Part shown: one piece after another, positions 46,976-57,341 of the stretch
How the letters are laid out: every line of letters starts with the position of its first letter
Numbering within the stretch: position 1 is the first letter of the stretch
Origin: Alcaligenaceae bacterium
GTDB taxonomy: Bacteria; Pseudomonadota; Gammaproteobacteria; Burkholderiales; Burkholderiaceae_B
Assembly (NCBI GenBank): GCA_013416445.1
Contig: JACCER010000016.1
Span: 1 to 64,000 of the forward strand
Direction of reading: 5' to 3'
DNA: 64,000 bases
Position numbers and translations under genes: made by a program
The notes under the pieces: generated by a model
Told to the model about the DNA's origin: nothing
The model's database searches: none
The model's input: the letters and a program-made list of their open reading frames with translations, nothing else

Positions 46976-47368
46976 TTAACGCTTGCTGAACTGCTTGCGA
47001 CGACGCGCTTTGTGGAAACCGACTTTTTTACGTTCGACTTCACGAGCATCGCGAGTAACAAAACCAGCCTGTTTAAGAGGCGATTTCAGTGTTTCGTCGT
47101 AGTCGATAAGCGCACGGGTGATGCCGTGGCGAATCGCGCCAGCCTGACCGCTTTCGCCGCCGCCGTGGACATTGACTTGAAAGTCGAATGATTCCAGGTG
47201 GCTGGTAAGAGCCAGGGGCTGACGCACAATCATGCGGCCGGTTTCACGAGCGAAGTACTCGTCGACGGGCTTGCCGTTGACGACAATTTTGCCCGTGCCT
47301 TTCTTCAAGAACACACGTGCCACCGACGATTTGCGGCGGCCTGTTCCATAATTCCAATTACCGATCAT
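46976..47368 (-). CDS. rpsI: 30S ribosomal protein S9
   Basis: The 130-residue protein has the S9 signatures [14 protein letters not shown] at the start, [15 protein letters not shown] in the middle and the basic end [17 protein letters not shown], whose last residues reach the P site of the ribosome. AAGGATAGG precedes the start. It follows rplM after nine bases, the universal L13-S9 operon. Confidence 0.97.
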   Translation of the reverse strand: MIGNWNYGTGRRKSSVARVFLKKGTGKIVVNGKPVDEYFARETGRMIVRQPLALTSHLESFDFQVNVHGGGESGQAGAIRHGITRALIDYDETLKSPLKQAGFVTRDAREVERKKVGFHKARRRKQFSKR

Positions 47369-47377
47369 GACCTATCC

Positions 47378-47806
47378 TTAGAATTCCAGCGGTTTGGGCT
47401 GCTGAGCAGAGTGAGGATGCTCGGCGCCGGCATAAACCTTGAGCTTCTTGGCCATTGCGTAACCCAGCGGCCCTTTGGGCAGCATGCCTTTGACGGCTTT
47501 CTGGATTGCACGACCAGGAAAACGCTGTTGCATTTTCTCGAAGGTGGTTTCTGTTATGCCACCGGGGTAGCCCGAGTGACGATAGTATTTTTTGTCTTGC
47601 GACTTGTTGCCCGTAACAACGATTTCAGAGGCATTGATAATGACAATGTAATCGCCGGTGTCAACGTGGGGCGTGAATTCTGGCTTGTGCTTGCCGCGCA
47701 AACGACGTGCGACTTCGCTGGCCACACGACCGAGGACTTTGCCCTTGGCGTCAATCACGTACCAGTCACGTTTGACTTCATGCGGCTTGGCCACAAATGT
47801 CTTCAT
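47378..47806 (-). CDS. rplM: 50S ribosomal protein L13
   Basis: The 142-residue protein starts MKTFVAKP and has the L13 segments [28 protein letters not shown] and [14 protein letters not shown] supports the start; an upstream extension in frame is not conserved. The gap before it is AT-rich and holds the operon's promoter, with a palindrome further upstream at 47946-47970. Confidence 0.97.
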   Translation of the reverse strand: MKTFVAKPHEVKRDWYVIDAKGKVLGRVASEVARRLRGKHKPEFTPHVDTGDYIVIINASEIVVTGNKSQDKKYYRHSGYPGGITETTFEKMQQRFPGRAIQKAVKGMLPKGPLGYAMAKKLKVYAGAEHPHSAQQPKPLEF

Positions 47807-47945
47807 GATGGTTCCTAAATATTCAAAAATAAGCCCCCGGAACACCCGGCAGGCCGCCTTTTCTGTAACGACTTCAGTGTCTAAGCGTTGTGTTTCGCCC
47901 GTGCACATCGACCAGAAAAGTCCATGATATTAACATAGCTGGGAT

Positions 47946-47970
47946 TTTTTGCGTAGCAGGTACGCAAAAA
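47946..47970. promoter_or_regulatory. Palindrome upstream of rplM
   Basis: TTTTTGCGTA, loop GCAGG and TACGCAAAAA form a perfect 10-bp inverted repeat about 140 bp before rplM. It could be a bidirectional terminator separating the TRAP receptor gene from the ribosomal operon, or a protein-binding site. Confidence 0.5.
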
Positions 47971-48008
47971 CCTGCCTTTGAAAGGGAGGTTTTGAAACCG
48001 GCACTGGC

Positions 48009-48043
48009 TGTCGGATTACGGGCTGCGCCCTAATCTGACCTAC
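48009..48043 (+). repeat. REP-like palindromic element
   Basis: TGTCGGATTACGGGCTG and CGCCCTAATCTGACCTAC form a copy with a shorter centre, part of a pair behind the TRAP receptor gene. Confidence 0.8.
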
Positions 48044-48077
48044 AAACCCAGGCCAGTGGTTTCTGTAATGGCATGAT

Positions 48078-48115
48078 GTAAGTCGGATTAGCGCCGCCAG
48101 GCGCGTAACCCGACA
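48078..48115 (-). repeat. REP-like palindromic element, inverted relative to its neighbour
   Basis: GTAAGTCGGATTAGCGCC, GCCAGGC and GCGTAACCCGACA form a reverse-oriented copy. Together with the copy at 48009 it makes an inverted pair about 35 bp apart. Confidence 0.85.
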
Positions 48116-48125
48116 GGCCCCAGAA

Positions 48126-49226
48126 CTATTTCTTCTGGTTGGCCAGGGCAATGCCCAGATAATTGTCGTAAGAACCTTCTGCGACACGGAACCATGGCAC
48201 GACGTTGTCGCGGAAACCCATGTAGTTGTCGTAAATTTTCTTGAACATGGCGTTCTTGTCGCAGAATTCTTTGTAGACTTCGTTGGAAGCCTTGAATGAA
48301 GCGTCCATGACGTCGCGCGGGAATGCTTTCAAGATGGCCCCGCTGGCAATCAGGCGGCGCAAGGCTGCGGGATTGTTAGCATCGTAGCTGCCCAGCAAGG
48401 TGTTGCCTGCAGCGCGTGTAGCCGTGTCGATCAGGCTTTGATATGCCTTGGGCAAATCGTTATAGGCCTGGTCGTTGACATACAACGAAACCTGGGCGGA
48501 GCCTTCCCACCAGCCCGGATAGTAGTAGTACTTGGCAACTTTCTGGAAACCCAGTTTTTCGTCATCGACCGGACCCACGAATTCAACGGCATCGAGCGTG
48601 CCTTTTTCAAGCGAAGGGTAAATGTCGCCAGGGGGAATTTGCTGAGGCACAACACCCATGCGCGACAAGACTTCGCCCCCAAAACCGGCGGTACGCATTT
48701 TCAGGCCTTGCAAATCGGCAACCGATTTGATTTCTTTGCGATACCAGCCGCCCATTTGCGTGCCAGTGTTGCCCAAGGGAAAGTTGACGATGTTGCGCGG
48801 CGCAAACAATTCGCGCATTAGCTTCATGCCATCGCCTTCGTACATCCAGGCGTACATCTGGCGGGCGTTCAGGCCAAAAGGAACTGCGGTGTCGAAACAG
48901 AAGGAAGGGTCTTTGCCGTAGTAGTAATACGAAGCAGTTTGACCGCATTCGACAGTACGGTTGCTGACCGCGTCCATGACGCCGAAACCGGGAACGATTT
49001 CGCCGGCGGGATATAAGCGAATGGAAAAATTACCATCAGTGGCTTCTTCCACCATTTTGCAGAAGGTTTGCGCTGTATTGAACAGCGGCGGTGTTGACGG
49101 CCCGTAAGTGGACGTCATTTTCCAACTGATTTTAGGGGTGCTTTGCGCAAATGCAGGTGCGGCAACGACGGCTGACCCAGCCATTGCCCCCAACCCTGCT
49201 TTTTTAAGAAATGAACGACGCTGCAT
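48126..49226 (-). CDS. TRAP transporter periplasmic receptor (DctP/TakP-like)
   Basis: The 366-residue protein starts with a clear twin-arginine signal (MQRRSFLKKAGLGAMAG, cleavage near AFAQ). The mature part has DctP-family features, including the GNTGTQMGGWYRKEI, DLQGLKMRTAGFGGEVL and GTLDAVEFVGPVDDEKLGF segments, and resembles the mannitol/2-oxoacid subgroup (TakP-like). AAGGAG precedes the start. The small and large membrane subunits are not in this window; they may be elsewhere. Ligand probably a 2-oxo or other carboxylic acid. Confidence 0.87.
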   Translation of the reverse strand: MQRRSFLKKAGLGAMAGSAVVAAPAFAQSTPKISWKMTSTYGPSTPPLFNTAQTFCKMVEEATDGNFSIRLYPAGEIVPGFGVMDAVSNRTVECGQTASYYYYGKDPSFCFDTAVPFGLNARQMYAWMYEGDGMKLMRELFAPRNIVNFPLGNTGTQMGGWYRKEIKSVADLQGLKMRTAGFGGEVLSRMGVVPQQIPPGDIYPSLEKGTLDAVEFVGPVDDEKLGFQKVAKYYYYPGWWEGSAQVSLYVNDQAYNDLPKAYQSLIDTATRAAGNTLLGSYDANNPAALRRLIASGAILKAFPRDVMDASFKASNEVYKEFCDKNAMFKKIYDNYMGFRDNVVPWFRVAEGSYDNYLGIALANQKK

Positions 49227-49357
49227 TACGAGTTCTCCTTTTGGCATTCGATATTTTTGCATTGAAACAGCTACCGCGGATATTACACTGTGTAGCAACT
49301 CTTGTAACGCGGATAAATCCCTTAGGCGCCTGGCAAGGCCATGCCCGCATCTTGGCC

Positions 49358-50725
49358 CTATTGGCCGGCAATTGCCATTTGCTCGATCAGTATCGAGCCT
49401 GTGCTCTTGGAACCCCGCGTAATGACATCCGCCCCCACGGCGAGTATCTGGCGAAACATGTCGGCCAGATTGCCAGCGATGGTGACTTCTTGCACCGCGT
49501 GGCGGATCTCGCCATTTTCGACCCAGTAGCCAAATGCCCCGCGCGAATAGTCGCCGCTGACATAGTTGACGCCCTGACCAATAAGCTCGGTGACCAGAAA
49601 ACCTGTGCCCATTTTTTTAAGCATGGCGCGGAAATCGTCTTGCGGGCGGGTAAGCTGCGACGTAAGGCTTAAATTATGCGAGCCGCCAGCGTTGCCGGTA
49701 GATTGCAAGCCCAATTTGCGCGCCGTGTAGGTAGACAGGAAATAACCGTTCAGTACGCCGCCAACGACCAAATCGCGCGCCTGCGTGCGCACGCCTTCGC
49801 CATCGAAGGGGGAACTGCCCATGGCGCCAGGAACGTGCGGATCTTCAGTGATGTCGATGTGGTCCGACAAAATGGGTTTACCCAGCGAATCGAGCAGAAA
49901 GCTGGCCTTGCGGTATAAGGCGCCGCCACTGGTGGCCTGAACCAGCGCACCCAGTAGCCCCACGGCCAACGGCGCCTCGAACAGTACAGGAAAGCGGCCA
50001 GTTTTAATGCGGCGAGCCGACATCCTGGACAGAGTGCGTTCGGCGGCATAACGCCCTACTGCGGCTGGGTCGGCCAGGTCGGAGGCAGAGCGCGCAGCGG
50101 TATACCAGTAGTCGCGCTGCATATGGCTGCCGCGACCAGCGATGGGCGCCACCGAAATACTGTGCCGCGAATAAGGATAGCCGCCCATGAAACCACGGCT
50201 GTTGCCCAATACAAAATGGCCTTCGTAGGTATCGACTGAAGCCCCATCGGTATTGGTGATGAGCGGGCTAGTGGCACGAGCTGCATTTTCGGCCTTGATA
50301 GCCAGCGCGGCGGCTTCTTCTGCCGAAATGGCCCAGGGATGATGCAGTTGCAGGTCGGGGTAGTCGTTGGCCAGGCAATCGGCTTCAGGCAGGCCGGCGG
50401 CGGGGTCGGCAGCGGTATAACGCGCAATATGCCAGGCTGCCTCGACGGTTTCCTGCAAGGCCTGCGCCGAGAAATCGGAGGTGGAAGCTGAACCACGCCG
50501 CTTGCCGGAAAACACGGTAACGTCCAGGGAACGGTCACGGGTTTGTTCGACGGTTTCAACATCGTTGTTGCGCACCGACACCGATAATCCGCGGCTTTCG
50601 GAAATTTCGGCAGCGGCGTCTGTAGCCCCTAGCGACTTGGCATGATTAAGGGCGTCGTTGACCAGCTCGCGGAAACGAGTCTGGTTTTCAGATATGGGTA
50701 GATTAGATAAGGGTTGGTGGCTCAT
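49358..50725 (-). CDS. pmbA: TldE/PmbA metalloprotease-family protein
   Basis: The 455-residue protein has the PmbA layout: an N-terminal domain with [16 protein letters not shown] and [26 protein letters not shown], and a C-terminal region with [21 protein letters not shown] and [15 protein letters not shown]. TldE forms a heterodimer with the zinc protease TldD and processes peptides and unfolded proteins. TldD is not in the window. It diverges from darP, as in E. coli. Confidence 0.92.
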   Translation of the reverse strand: MSHQPLSNLPISENQTRFRELVNDALNHAKSLGATDAAAEISESRGLSVSVRNNDVETVEQTRDRSLDVTVFSGKRRGSASTSDFSAQALQETVEAAWHIARYTAADPAAGLPEADCLANDYPDLQLHHPWAISAEEAAALAIKAENAARATSPLITNTDGASVDTYEGHFVLGNSRGFMGGYPYSRHSISVAPIAGRGSHMQRDYWYTAARSASDLADPAAVGRYAAERTLSRMSARRIKTGRFPVLFEAPLAVGLLGALVQATSGGALYRKASFLLDSLGKPILSDHIDITEDPHVPGAMGSSPFDGEGVRTQARDLVVGGVLNGYFLSTYTARKLGLQSTGNAGGSHNLSLTSQLTRPQDDFRAMLKKMGTGFLVTELIGQGVNYVSGDYSRGAFGYWVENGEIRHAVQEVTIAGNLADMFRQILAVGADVITRGSKSTGSILIEQMAIAGQ

Positions 50726-50785
50726 TGCTGCTCTTTCAGGTTAGACGGTTATCATAGCCAATTAAAGAATACTTTATTGACTTCC

Positions 50786-51346
50786 ATGCCAAACTTTCCC
50801 GCAGACACTTCAGCAGAACCGGACGATCATGGCTACGATAGGCCCAGCAAGTCGCAAGTCAAACGCGACATGCTGGCGCTGCAAGACCTGGGCGCCCAGC
50901 TGGTCGAGCTATCCACCGACAGGCTCAAGCAATTGCCGTTGCCTGAAATCCTTTACGAAGCAATACGCCTGGCGCAGCGCACCACCAGCCGCGAGGGCCG
51001 ACGCCGACAGATTCATTACGTCGGCAAGTTGATGCGCCAGGCCGATGCCGATACCATACGGACGCAACTGGACATATGGGAAAATGGATCGCGCGAACAA
51101 ACACTAGCCATGCACAGGCTGGAAGCCCTGCGCGACCTGCTCATTAAAGATGACGAGGCCCTTACAGGCTTGCTGGCTGCCTACCCGGGCGCCGATGCAC
51201 AGCATCTGCGCACCCTGATACGGGCCAGCCGCAAAGAAGCGCAAAGCAACGCCGCCCTGCAAGCCGGCCAGGACCCACAACGCAAACACTACCGCGCCCT
51301 ATTTCAGGCCCTTAAAGCACTTAACGACTCTACGGAACAAGAATGA
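50786..51346 (+). CDS. darP: Ribosome biogenesis factor DarP (YjgA)
   Basis: The 186-residue protein has the DUF615 pattern [35 protein letters not shown] and [16 protein letters not shown]. It is highly helical and charged. E. coli YjgA binds late 50S precursors. The start is placed at 50786 so the protein begins shortly before the conserved SKSQ block; the frame is open further upstream. Its stop overlaps the next start by four bases. Confidence 0.88.
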   Translation: MPNFPADTSAEPDDHGYDRPSKSQVKRDMLALQDLGAQLVELSTDRLKQLPLPEILYEAIRLAQRTTSREGRRRQIHYVGKLMRQADADTIRTQLDIWENGSREQTLAMHRLEALRDLLIKDDEALTGLLAAYPGADAQHLRTLIRASRKEAQSNAALQAGQDPQRKHYRALFQALKALNDSTEQE

Positions 51347-52014
51347 GCCAACCTTTACTGGAATGCATAGAACTCGAAACCAAGCCCAACCCCAGCCACG
51401 CCATCATCTGGCTGCATGGCCTGGGCGCCGATGGCAACGACTTCGTCTCGCTGGTGCCGGAATTGAACCTGCATAACGCACCACCCATCCGCTTTGTATT
51501 TCCACATGCTCCCGTGCGGCCGGTCACCATCAACAACGGCATGGCGATGCGTGCCTGGTACGATATTTTCATGCCCGACCTCGTACGGCGCGAAGACGAA
51601 CCTGGCCTGCGCAGTTCGCAAGCTGCCGTCGAGGCCCTTATCGAACGCGAAATCGCCCGCGGCATTCCCAGCGAAAACATAGTACTGGCCGGGTTTTCGC
51701 AGGGCTGCGCCATGACCCTGCAAACGGGGCTGCGCTCCAGTCACAAGCTGGCCGGCCTGGTTGGGTTATCAGGTTATTTGCCACTGGCCAGCCAGGCGCC
51801 TGCCGAGCGCCACGCCACCAACCAGGACACGCCTGTCTTTCTGGCCCATGGCACCATGGACCCGATGGTCGTATTGCCACGCGGCGAAGAAACCCGGCAA
51901 AAACTGCTCGAGATGGGCTACCAGGTAAGCTGGAAAACCTACCCCATGCAACATTCCCTGTGCCTGGAAGAGGTCAACGACATTTCAGCTTTCTTGCGCA
52001 AGGTGCTGGTCTAG
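51343..52014 (+). CDS. Carboxylesterase/phospholipase-type alpha/beta hydrolase
   Basis: The 223-residue hydrolase has the catalytic triad Ser119 (AGFSQGCAM), Asp173 (AHGTMDPMV) and His204 (PMQHSL) and the [14 protein letters not shown] oxyanion segment typical of EstB/acyl-protein-thioesterase-like enzymes. It probably hydrolyses short-chain esters. It overlaps darP (ATGA), so the two are co-translated. It is convergent with the Pat-like gene. Confidence 0.88.
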   Translation: MSQPLLECIELETKPNPSHAIIWLHGLGADGNDFVSLVPELNLHNAPPIRFVFPHAPVRPVTINNGMAMRAWYDIFMPDLVRREDEPGLRSSQAAVEALIEREIARGIPSENIVLAGFSQGCAMTLQTGLRSSHKLAGLVGLSGYLPLASQAPAERHATNQDTPVFLAHGTMDPMVVLPRGEETRQKLLEMGYQVSWKTYPMQHSLCLEEVNDISAFLRKVLV

Positions 52015-52101
52015 AACATTTTTGGTTTAAGTGTTTACGGTACTTTAGTGACGTTGTCTGGTTCTGGTAACGTTGGCGCCAAAAACACTCTGGAGCAGGT
52101 T

Positions 52102-52124
52102 CGTAGGTCACGTTATGACCTACG
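52102..52124. repeat. Short palindrome related to REP ends, overlapping a stop codon
   Basis: CGTAGGTCA and TGACCTACG pair over 9 bp with a 5-base loop. Both arms carry the GACCTACG end motif of the REP-like family. The right arm contains the stop codon of the Pat-like gene. Confidence 0.6.
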
Positions 52125-54591
52125 ATTGATGGGTTTCGCCAAGATCTAGCCATACCCGACGCATGCTTGGGTCTTCTTGGTCGTAATCGTTGCGAAAGCC
52201 TAAATGCGCCATCAGGCTTAGCATGGGCCGATTGGTGGCCAGCACCACGCCATCGATATAGGTCAGGCCCTGGATCAGGGCCGCCTCGATCAATCCACCC
52301 ATAAGCCGCGCGCCCAGGCCACGGCGCTGCCAGGCATCGGCAATGACGAGGGCGTATTCCGCCCCACGCCCATCCGCATTGCGCAGATAGTGCGCAAACC
52401 CTATGATTTGCTCGCGCGGGTGGCCTCGGTTTTCGGGGTTGGGAACCTGCACAGTCGCCACCAAAGCCAGCTCGCGGTCGTAATCGATGCGGGTATAGCG
52501 CTCCAGCATGCGCGGTGTCAGCTCGCGCATCATGGAAACGAAACGCATATAGCGCGACTCATCAGACAAACCGCGCACGAACTCCTGCAAAGGCGCAGCG
52601 TCTTCGGGCCGTATTGGGCGCAGCATCCAGGGGCTGCCGTCTTTGAAGACTTTGGTCTGGACCAAGCGACGCGGATAAGGGTGTATGGCCATATGCCTGT
52701 AGCCTGTGGTTTCTGGCAGCACCAGCATGGATGCTGTGGTCAGCGTGATATGTACGCTATGGGCAAGCAACTGGGTATCGCCAGCGAACAAGGGGTCGAT
52801 CAGCAGGGACTCCAGCGCGGGCAGTTCACTGACCAGTTCAGAAATGCGTTCCAGCAAATCGATAAGCAGCTCGAAGGCCGCCGGCGTCATTTGCCGTGAA
52901 AGCCCGCGCTGCCAGACGCTGCTGCGCAGCATCAGCTTGCGTGCCAGGTAGCTGTTCAGGGGCGGCAGTTCAGTGGCGGTGTAGGCCCCCGCAAAGAGCG
53001 CATCTTGCCCCCCCGGCCCAAAGGTAATGTAAGGCCCTAGCTTGCTATCAAGACGCACTTGTATGCACATGGGCAAGCTATCATCGGACCGTTCCTGCGC
53101 AATGTCATTCGTAGCGGAAGCGTATTGCAAAGGTATATGAAAGCAATCAAGCAAATGGCGACATTCGCCTTCAGTCAGGCGGTAGCGGCGCTGGCTTTGA
53201 ATGCCACGCACCAGGGCGCGCGCCTCTTCGAGATTGGGCGGTCGGTTCAACGGCTCGGGCGGCAAGATCTGCTGCGATAGCGTCTGGTTGTAGTGATATG
53301 ACGCCAGGATGCCAAAGGCGTTGGCTGCCGATTCAGGGGTACGAAAGGCCGGCGTCCCGACACTATCGAGCACATGCCGCAAGGGCCGCATTGTGGCGTC
53401 GCCCATAAAACACGTAACGATGGGCTTGCGTGAATCAGGGGAGATCAGGGCGAGTTGCTGCGCGATACTGTAGAGATCAGACAAGGGGTCGGGCGCCAGC
53501 AGCACCAGGACGCCGTCAACCCCCGGATCATCAGCCAGAATCCCGATGATTTGCTGTACTTTTTCGGGAGTCAACGGCGCATAGGTGATAATCGGATTGC
53601 CGCTTTTAGCACCCGCTTCAAGCAGGCTGTCGAGTGCCTTGATGCTGGCCTGGGTCAGGTCGGCCCGAAACACGGCCGCCGTATCGCCCATGACATCGAG
53701 CGCCAGCCGGGCAGCGCCATCGCCATTGGAAAACAGCGCAATTTTCCGCCCGCGTGGCCGCCTGGTATGCACCAGCACCTTAATGGCTGAAAAAAGCTGC
53801 ACGAACAACCGGATGCGCACCGCCCCTGCACGACGCAACAGCGCATTGAACACGATGTCTTCAGTGGCGTCCGGCGCGGCATACTGCCCGACTTTCAAGA
53901 CGATGACGGGCTTGACGCTGGCGGCGGCGCGCAGCGCACTGGTAAAACGACGCGAAGAACTGGTGTCTTCCAGATACAACGCAATACTGTCGGTGCGTGG
54001 ATCCATGGCCAGATAATCAAGCACATCGGCTACATCGACAACACTTTCGTCGCCCAATGACACCACGGCTGAAAAACCCAGCCTGACGTCTTCGGCCCAG
54101 TCGAGCACCGACGCCGTGATGGAGCGCGACTGCGCCACCAGCGCCACGCGCCCGCCCAGCCCCACATGGGGCTCGTGGCTGAGGTTGATACCCAGATGCG
54201 GACGTTGCACGCCAAAAGAACGCGGACCAAGCAGCAGGCAGTCGTTCAATTCGCCCCAGCTTCGGCAAAACACCATATCTTCGACGGGGTCTGCCGAGGG
54301 AATGCTATGCTGCAATAAGGTCACGCATCTGGGTCTGCAAGCCTTTAAGGCTGCCAGCACTTGGGGCAGGCGCTCGGGCGCCACGCACACCAGGGCCTGG
54401 TCTATACGCATGTTGGCATCAACCCCATTAAGCGCCTGAGGCAAACAAACGTTTTCGCCCGAATCAACTTCGATGATGGTCGTACTGTTATTAAGCGAGC
54501 GGGGCACGCTATTGGCAATAGGCAAAGGGCGATCGGAAAGCACCACTAACGAACGTGGTTCGAACAAGGCGGCAAGACGATGGCGCGGCAT
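52120..54591 (-). CDS. Pat-like protein acetyltransferase (acetate-CoA ligase-like domains fused to GNAT)
   Basis: The 823-residue protein has a degenerate NDP-forming acyl-CoA synthetase body followed by a C-terminal GNAT domain (about the last 175 residues). The acetyltransferase core has acetyl-CoA motif AWQRRGLGARLMGG and starts LRPIRPEDAAPL. In the N-terminal CoA-binding domain the usual glycine-rich loop is lost (SLVVLSDRPLPIANS), and the ATP-grasp region looks short, so ligase activity is unlikely. Related Pat/PatZ proteins acetylate lysines of metabolic enzymes such as acetyl-CoA synthetase. It is slightly shorter than E. coli PatZ. Confidence 0.82.
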   Translation of the reverse strand: MPRHRLAALFEPRSLVVLSDRPLPIANSVPRSLNNSTTIIEVDSGENVCLPQALNGVDANMRIDQALVCVAPERLPQVLAALKACRPRCVTLLQHSIPSADPVEDMVFCRSWGELNDCLLLGPRSFGVQRPHLGINLSHEPHVGLGGRVALVAQSRSITASVLDWAEDVRLGFSAVVSLGDESVVDVADVLDYLAMDPRTDSIALYLEDTSSSRRFTSALRAAASVKPVIVLKVGQYAAPDATEDIVFNALLRRAGAVRIRLFVQLFSAIKVLVHTRRPRGRKIALFSNGDGAARLALDVMGDTAAVFRADLTQASIKALDSLLEAGAKSGNPIITYAPLTPEKVQQIIGILADDPGVDGVLVLLAPDPLSDLYSIAQQLALISPDSRKPIVTCFMGDATMRPLRHVLDSVGTPAFRTPESAANAFGILASYHYNQTLSQQILPPEPLNRPPNLEEARALVRGIQSQRRYRLTEGECRHLLDCFHIPLQYASATNDIAQERSDDSLPMCIQVRLDSKLGPYITFGPGGQDALFAGAYTATELPPLNSYLARKLMLRSSVWQRGLSRQMTPAAFELLIDLLERISELVSELPALESLLIDPLFAGDTQLLAHSVHITLTTASMLVLPETTGYRHMAIHPYPRRLVQTKVFKDGSPWMLRPIRPEDAAPLQEFVRGLSDESRYMRFVSMMRELTPRMLERYTRIDYDRELALVATVQVPNPENRGHPREQIIGFAHYLRNADGRGAEYALVIADAWQRRGLGARLMGGLIEAALIQGLTYIDGVVLATNRPMLSLMAHLGFRNDYDQEDPSMRRVWLDLGETHQS

Positions 54592-54699
54592 ACGGGATCC
54601 GGTTTAAACGAAAATTGGTGTGTACTCTAAAATAGGTCTATTGCTACTTTTTTGTGCATGCCAGCCAAACCGGCACATGCCTAAGCCTAACGACTAACC

Positions 54700-56109
54700 A
54701 TGACCACGTCTACTTCCTCCAGCATTCGCACACGCTTCGCACCCTCGCCTACGGGCTACCTTCATTTGGGCGGCGCCAGAACTGCCCTGTTTTCATGGGC
54801 ATTTGCGCGCCACCATCAAGGCGCTTTCATTTTGCGCATAGAAGACACCGATGTAGAACGCTCTACGCCTGAAGCCGTCCAGGCCATACTCCAAAGCATG
54901 GCCTGGCTCGACATGCAACCCGACGAAGGGCCGTTCTACCAAATGCAACGCATGGACCGCTACCGCGAAGTGGTGCAAAAAATGCTGGCGGATGGTACAG
55001 CCTACTATTGCTACAGTAGCCCCGACGAGGTTGAAGCCATGCGCGAAAAAGCACGCGCAGCGGGCGCCAAGCCCCGATACGACGGCACTTGGCGGCCCGA
55101 AGCCGGCAAGACGCTGCCCGCCATTCCGACCGGCCGCAAGCCAGTGGTGCGCTTCAAGAACCCGCTGGAAGGCGCCACAGGCTGGAACGACCTGATCAAA
55201 GGCCATATCAGCTTCGACAACACTGAACTGGATGACCTGGTCATTGCGCGGCCCGACGGTACGCCCACGTACAACTTCTGTGTGGTCGTCGATGACTGGG
55301 ACATGCGGATCACCCATGTGCTGCGTGGCGACGACCATGTCAACAACACGCCGCGCCAGATCAATATTTTACGCGCCCTGGGCGCCACACTGCCCGAATA
55401 CGGGCATGTGCCAATGATACTGGGCCCCGATGGTGAAAAGTTATCCAAGCGTCATGGCGCTGTCAATGTCATGGAGTACGACAATGAAGGCTACCTGCCT
55501 GAAGCCATGGTGAACTATCTGGCCCGCCTGGGCTGGAGCCACGGCAACGACGAGCTGTTCACGCGCGAACAACTGGTGGCCTGGTTCGACACGCGCAATC
55601 TGAGCAAATCAGCCGCGCAGTGGGATCCGAAAAAACTGAACTGGGTCAATGCCCAATACATAAAAAACAGCAGCAACACCGACCTGGCAGAACGTGTCGC
55701 TCCGCGCATCCTGAAGCTGCAAGGCAACCCACAGGCAGTTGATTTACCGGCGGTCATGGGCTTGCTCAAAGATCGTGCCGAAACCCTGAACCAGCTCGCC
55801 GATGGCGCCATGCTGTTTTGCGGTCAGTACACTGCTGCCAGCGCCGAATTGCGCGCCGAGTACCTTGACGACGCTGCACTGGCGCTGCTTGCGGCATTTG
55901 CGCAGCAAGCCAAGGCATTGCCGGACTGGACCAGCGAAGCGCTGGATACGCTGATCAAGTCATTGCTGGCCGAGCATGGCGTGAAAATGCCTAAGCTGGG
56001 GGTACCCCTACGCCTTGCGGTCACCGGGCAGAAGCAGACACCGGCGATAGGCGCCGTACTGTCGATACTGGGCCGCGATACCGTGCTGAAGCGCTTGGCT
56101 GCGATATAG
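54700..56109 (+). CDS. gltX: Glutamyl-tRNA synthetase
   Basis: The 469-residue enzyme has [20 protein letters not shown] with the HLGG-type signature (residues 22-25), the ATP-site [14 protein letters not shown] motif near 252 and a helical anticodon-binding half. The second half fits a discriminating or non-discriminating GluRS; this cannot be told here. It diverges from the Pat-like gene with a 108-bp gap and ends before a REP copy. Confidence 0.95.
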   Translation: MTTSTSSSIRTRFAPSPTGYLHLGGARTALFSWAFARHHQGAFILRIEDTDVERSTPEAVQAILQSMAWLDMQPDEGPFYQMQRMDRYREVVQKMLADGTAYYCYSSPDEVEAMREKARAAGAKPRYDGTWRPEAGKTLPAIPTGRKPVVRFKNPLEGATGWNDLIKGHISFDNTELDDLVIARPDGTPTYNFCVVVDDWDMRITHVLRGDDHVNNTPRQINILRALGATLPEYGHVPMILGPDGEKLSKRHGAVNVMEYDNEGYLPEAMVNYLARLGWSHGNDELFTREQLVAWFDTRNLSKSAAQWDPKKLNWVNAQYIKNSSNTDLAERVAPRILKLQGNPQAVDLPAVMGLLKDRAETLNQLADGAMLFCGQYTAASAELRAEYLDDAALALLAAFAQQAKALPDWTSEALDTLIKSLLAEHGVKMPKLGVPLRLAVTGQKQTPAIGAVLSILGRDTVLKRLAAI

Positions 56110-56117
56110 GGCTGCTT

Positions 56118-56154
56118 GTCGGATTACGCGCCTGGCGGCGCCAATCCGACCTAC
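56118..56154 (+). repeat. REP-like palindromic element (near consensus)
   Basis: GTCGGATTACGCGCC, TGGCGGC and GCCAATCCGACCTAC form one of the best copies, between convergent gltX and a lipoprotein gene. Confidence 0.88.
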
Positions 56155-56161
56155 GAAAACC

Positions 56162-56659
56162 TTAAAACGGCAATCGGTATCCTGGCGACATGCGTTTGGC
56201 CTTAATGGTGGCGCCATCCGGCCCGCGCAGCGTGAGCGTGCCACCTACCACTGACACTACGGTATAGCGGTTCGTATAAATAGGGTCGTCCGATTCAATG
56301 GGCGCGCCGTTGGATAGCAGGGTTTGCAGCACCAGGGTTTGCTGTTCTTGCCGCCAGCAACCGGTCTCGTCTATGCCACGCGACGGGTTCTTGCCACGCT
56401 TCAGCAGCTCGGTATAAGCCATCGTGCCGTTGGCATGCAGGGTAAACAAGGTGCGCAGCTCGCCGGCTACGCCTTTTTGCTTGCGCACGCTAAGCCAATT
56501 TCCCGCTACCGTATTGCCGGCAGCGGCAGCCTGGCAAGTAGGCGCGGTTTTGATCGGCTGCGGCGCGGGCGGACTGACTGGCGCAGCGCAACCCGCAATG
56601 AATAAAACAATGATGGGTCCGGCCAGCATGGCAAGCGGACGAGGCAGGAAACGGAACAT
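56162..56659 (-). CDS. Hypothetical lipoprotein
   Basis: The 165-residue protein has a signal peptide with lipobox IAGC (Cys24), a Pro/Ala-rich linker and a domain with GNWLSVRKQKG, NGTMAYTELLKRGKNPS and CWRQEQQTLVLQT, which reads like a small beta-barrel/lipocalin-type domain with two Cys in the mature part. AAGGAAGG precedes the ATG at 56659. I recognise no named family. It is convergent with gltX. Confidence 0.7.
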   Translation of the reverse strand: MFRFLPRPLAMLAGPIIVLFIAGCAAPVSPPAPQPIKTAPTCQAAAAGNTVAGNWLSVRKQKGVAGELRTLFTLHANGTMAYTELLKRGKNPSRGIDETGCWRQEQQTLVLQTLLSNGAPIESDDPIYTNRYTVVSVVGGTLTLRGPDGATIKAKRMSPGYRLPF

Positions 56660-56872
56660 ACTTGGCCTTCCTTTAAACACAAAACGTAAACGATTTTAGC
56701 CCCTCAGCTTAGATGCGTACATTAGTGCGGGCGGCCTGTAAAACCACAAGCCCCACAAGGAATCACGAAGAAAAAACAGTCGCAGCCCTACAATACTGAT
56801 TGCCGACTGCAATCTGCGCCATCCGCGGCACCTGTGGCGGTCATTTTTTATAGCGCCCGGAGTCCCCTTGCC

Positions 56873-57313
56873 ATGAGCTACCCTGTCTTGCTCACCCTGC
56901 ATTTGTTTGCGGCATTTATTTTTGTCGGTACGGTGTTCTTTGAAGTCTTGATACTTGAAGGCATACGCAAAAACGTCGCACGCGACTCCATGCGCGATGT
57001 AGAACGCGCCATCGGCAAGCGGGCACGCCAAATCATGCCCTGGACGCTACTGGTGCTGTATGGCGCGGGCATTGGCATGGCCTGGAATTATCGCGTCATC
57101 CTGGCCCATCCATTCGATAGCAGTTTCGGTTTGCTGCTTACGATAAAAATCATTCTCGCGCTAAGCGTGCTGGGACATTTCATGACGGCCATGGTGCTGG
57201 GCAGCAAAGGCCTGCTCAAGACACGATACGTGCAACGCATCCACATCAGCGTTTTCACCCATATGCTGGGCATCGTACTGCTGGCCAAAGCCATGCTGTA
57301 TTTGAAGTGGTAA
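56873..57313 (+). CDS. Four-helix membrane protein, CopD-like
   Basis: The 146-residue protein has four hydrophobic helices with His residues near membrane edges (LTLHLFAAFIFVGTVFFEV at the start, HFMTAMVLGS and ISVFTHMLGIVLLAKAM at the end). This resembles short CopD-family proteins, some of which relate to copper or haem. The start at 56873 follows a GGAG; 13 extra codons lie upstream in frame. No copper genes are near, so a function is not assigned. Confidence 0.65.
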   Translation: MSYPVLLTLHLFAAFIFVGTVFFEVLILEGIRKNVARDSMRDVERAIGKRARQIMPWTLLVLYGAGIGMAWNYRVILAHPFDSSFGLLLTIKIILALSVLGHFMTAMVLGSKGLLKTRYVQRIHISVFTHMLGIVLLAKAMLYLKW

Positions 57314-57341
57314 TTCCGGCGGCAAGCGCTGGCCGAGAAGG

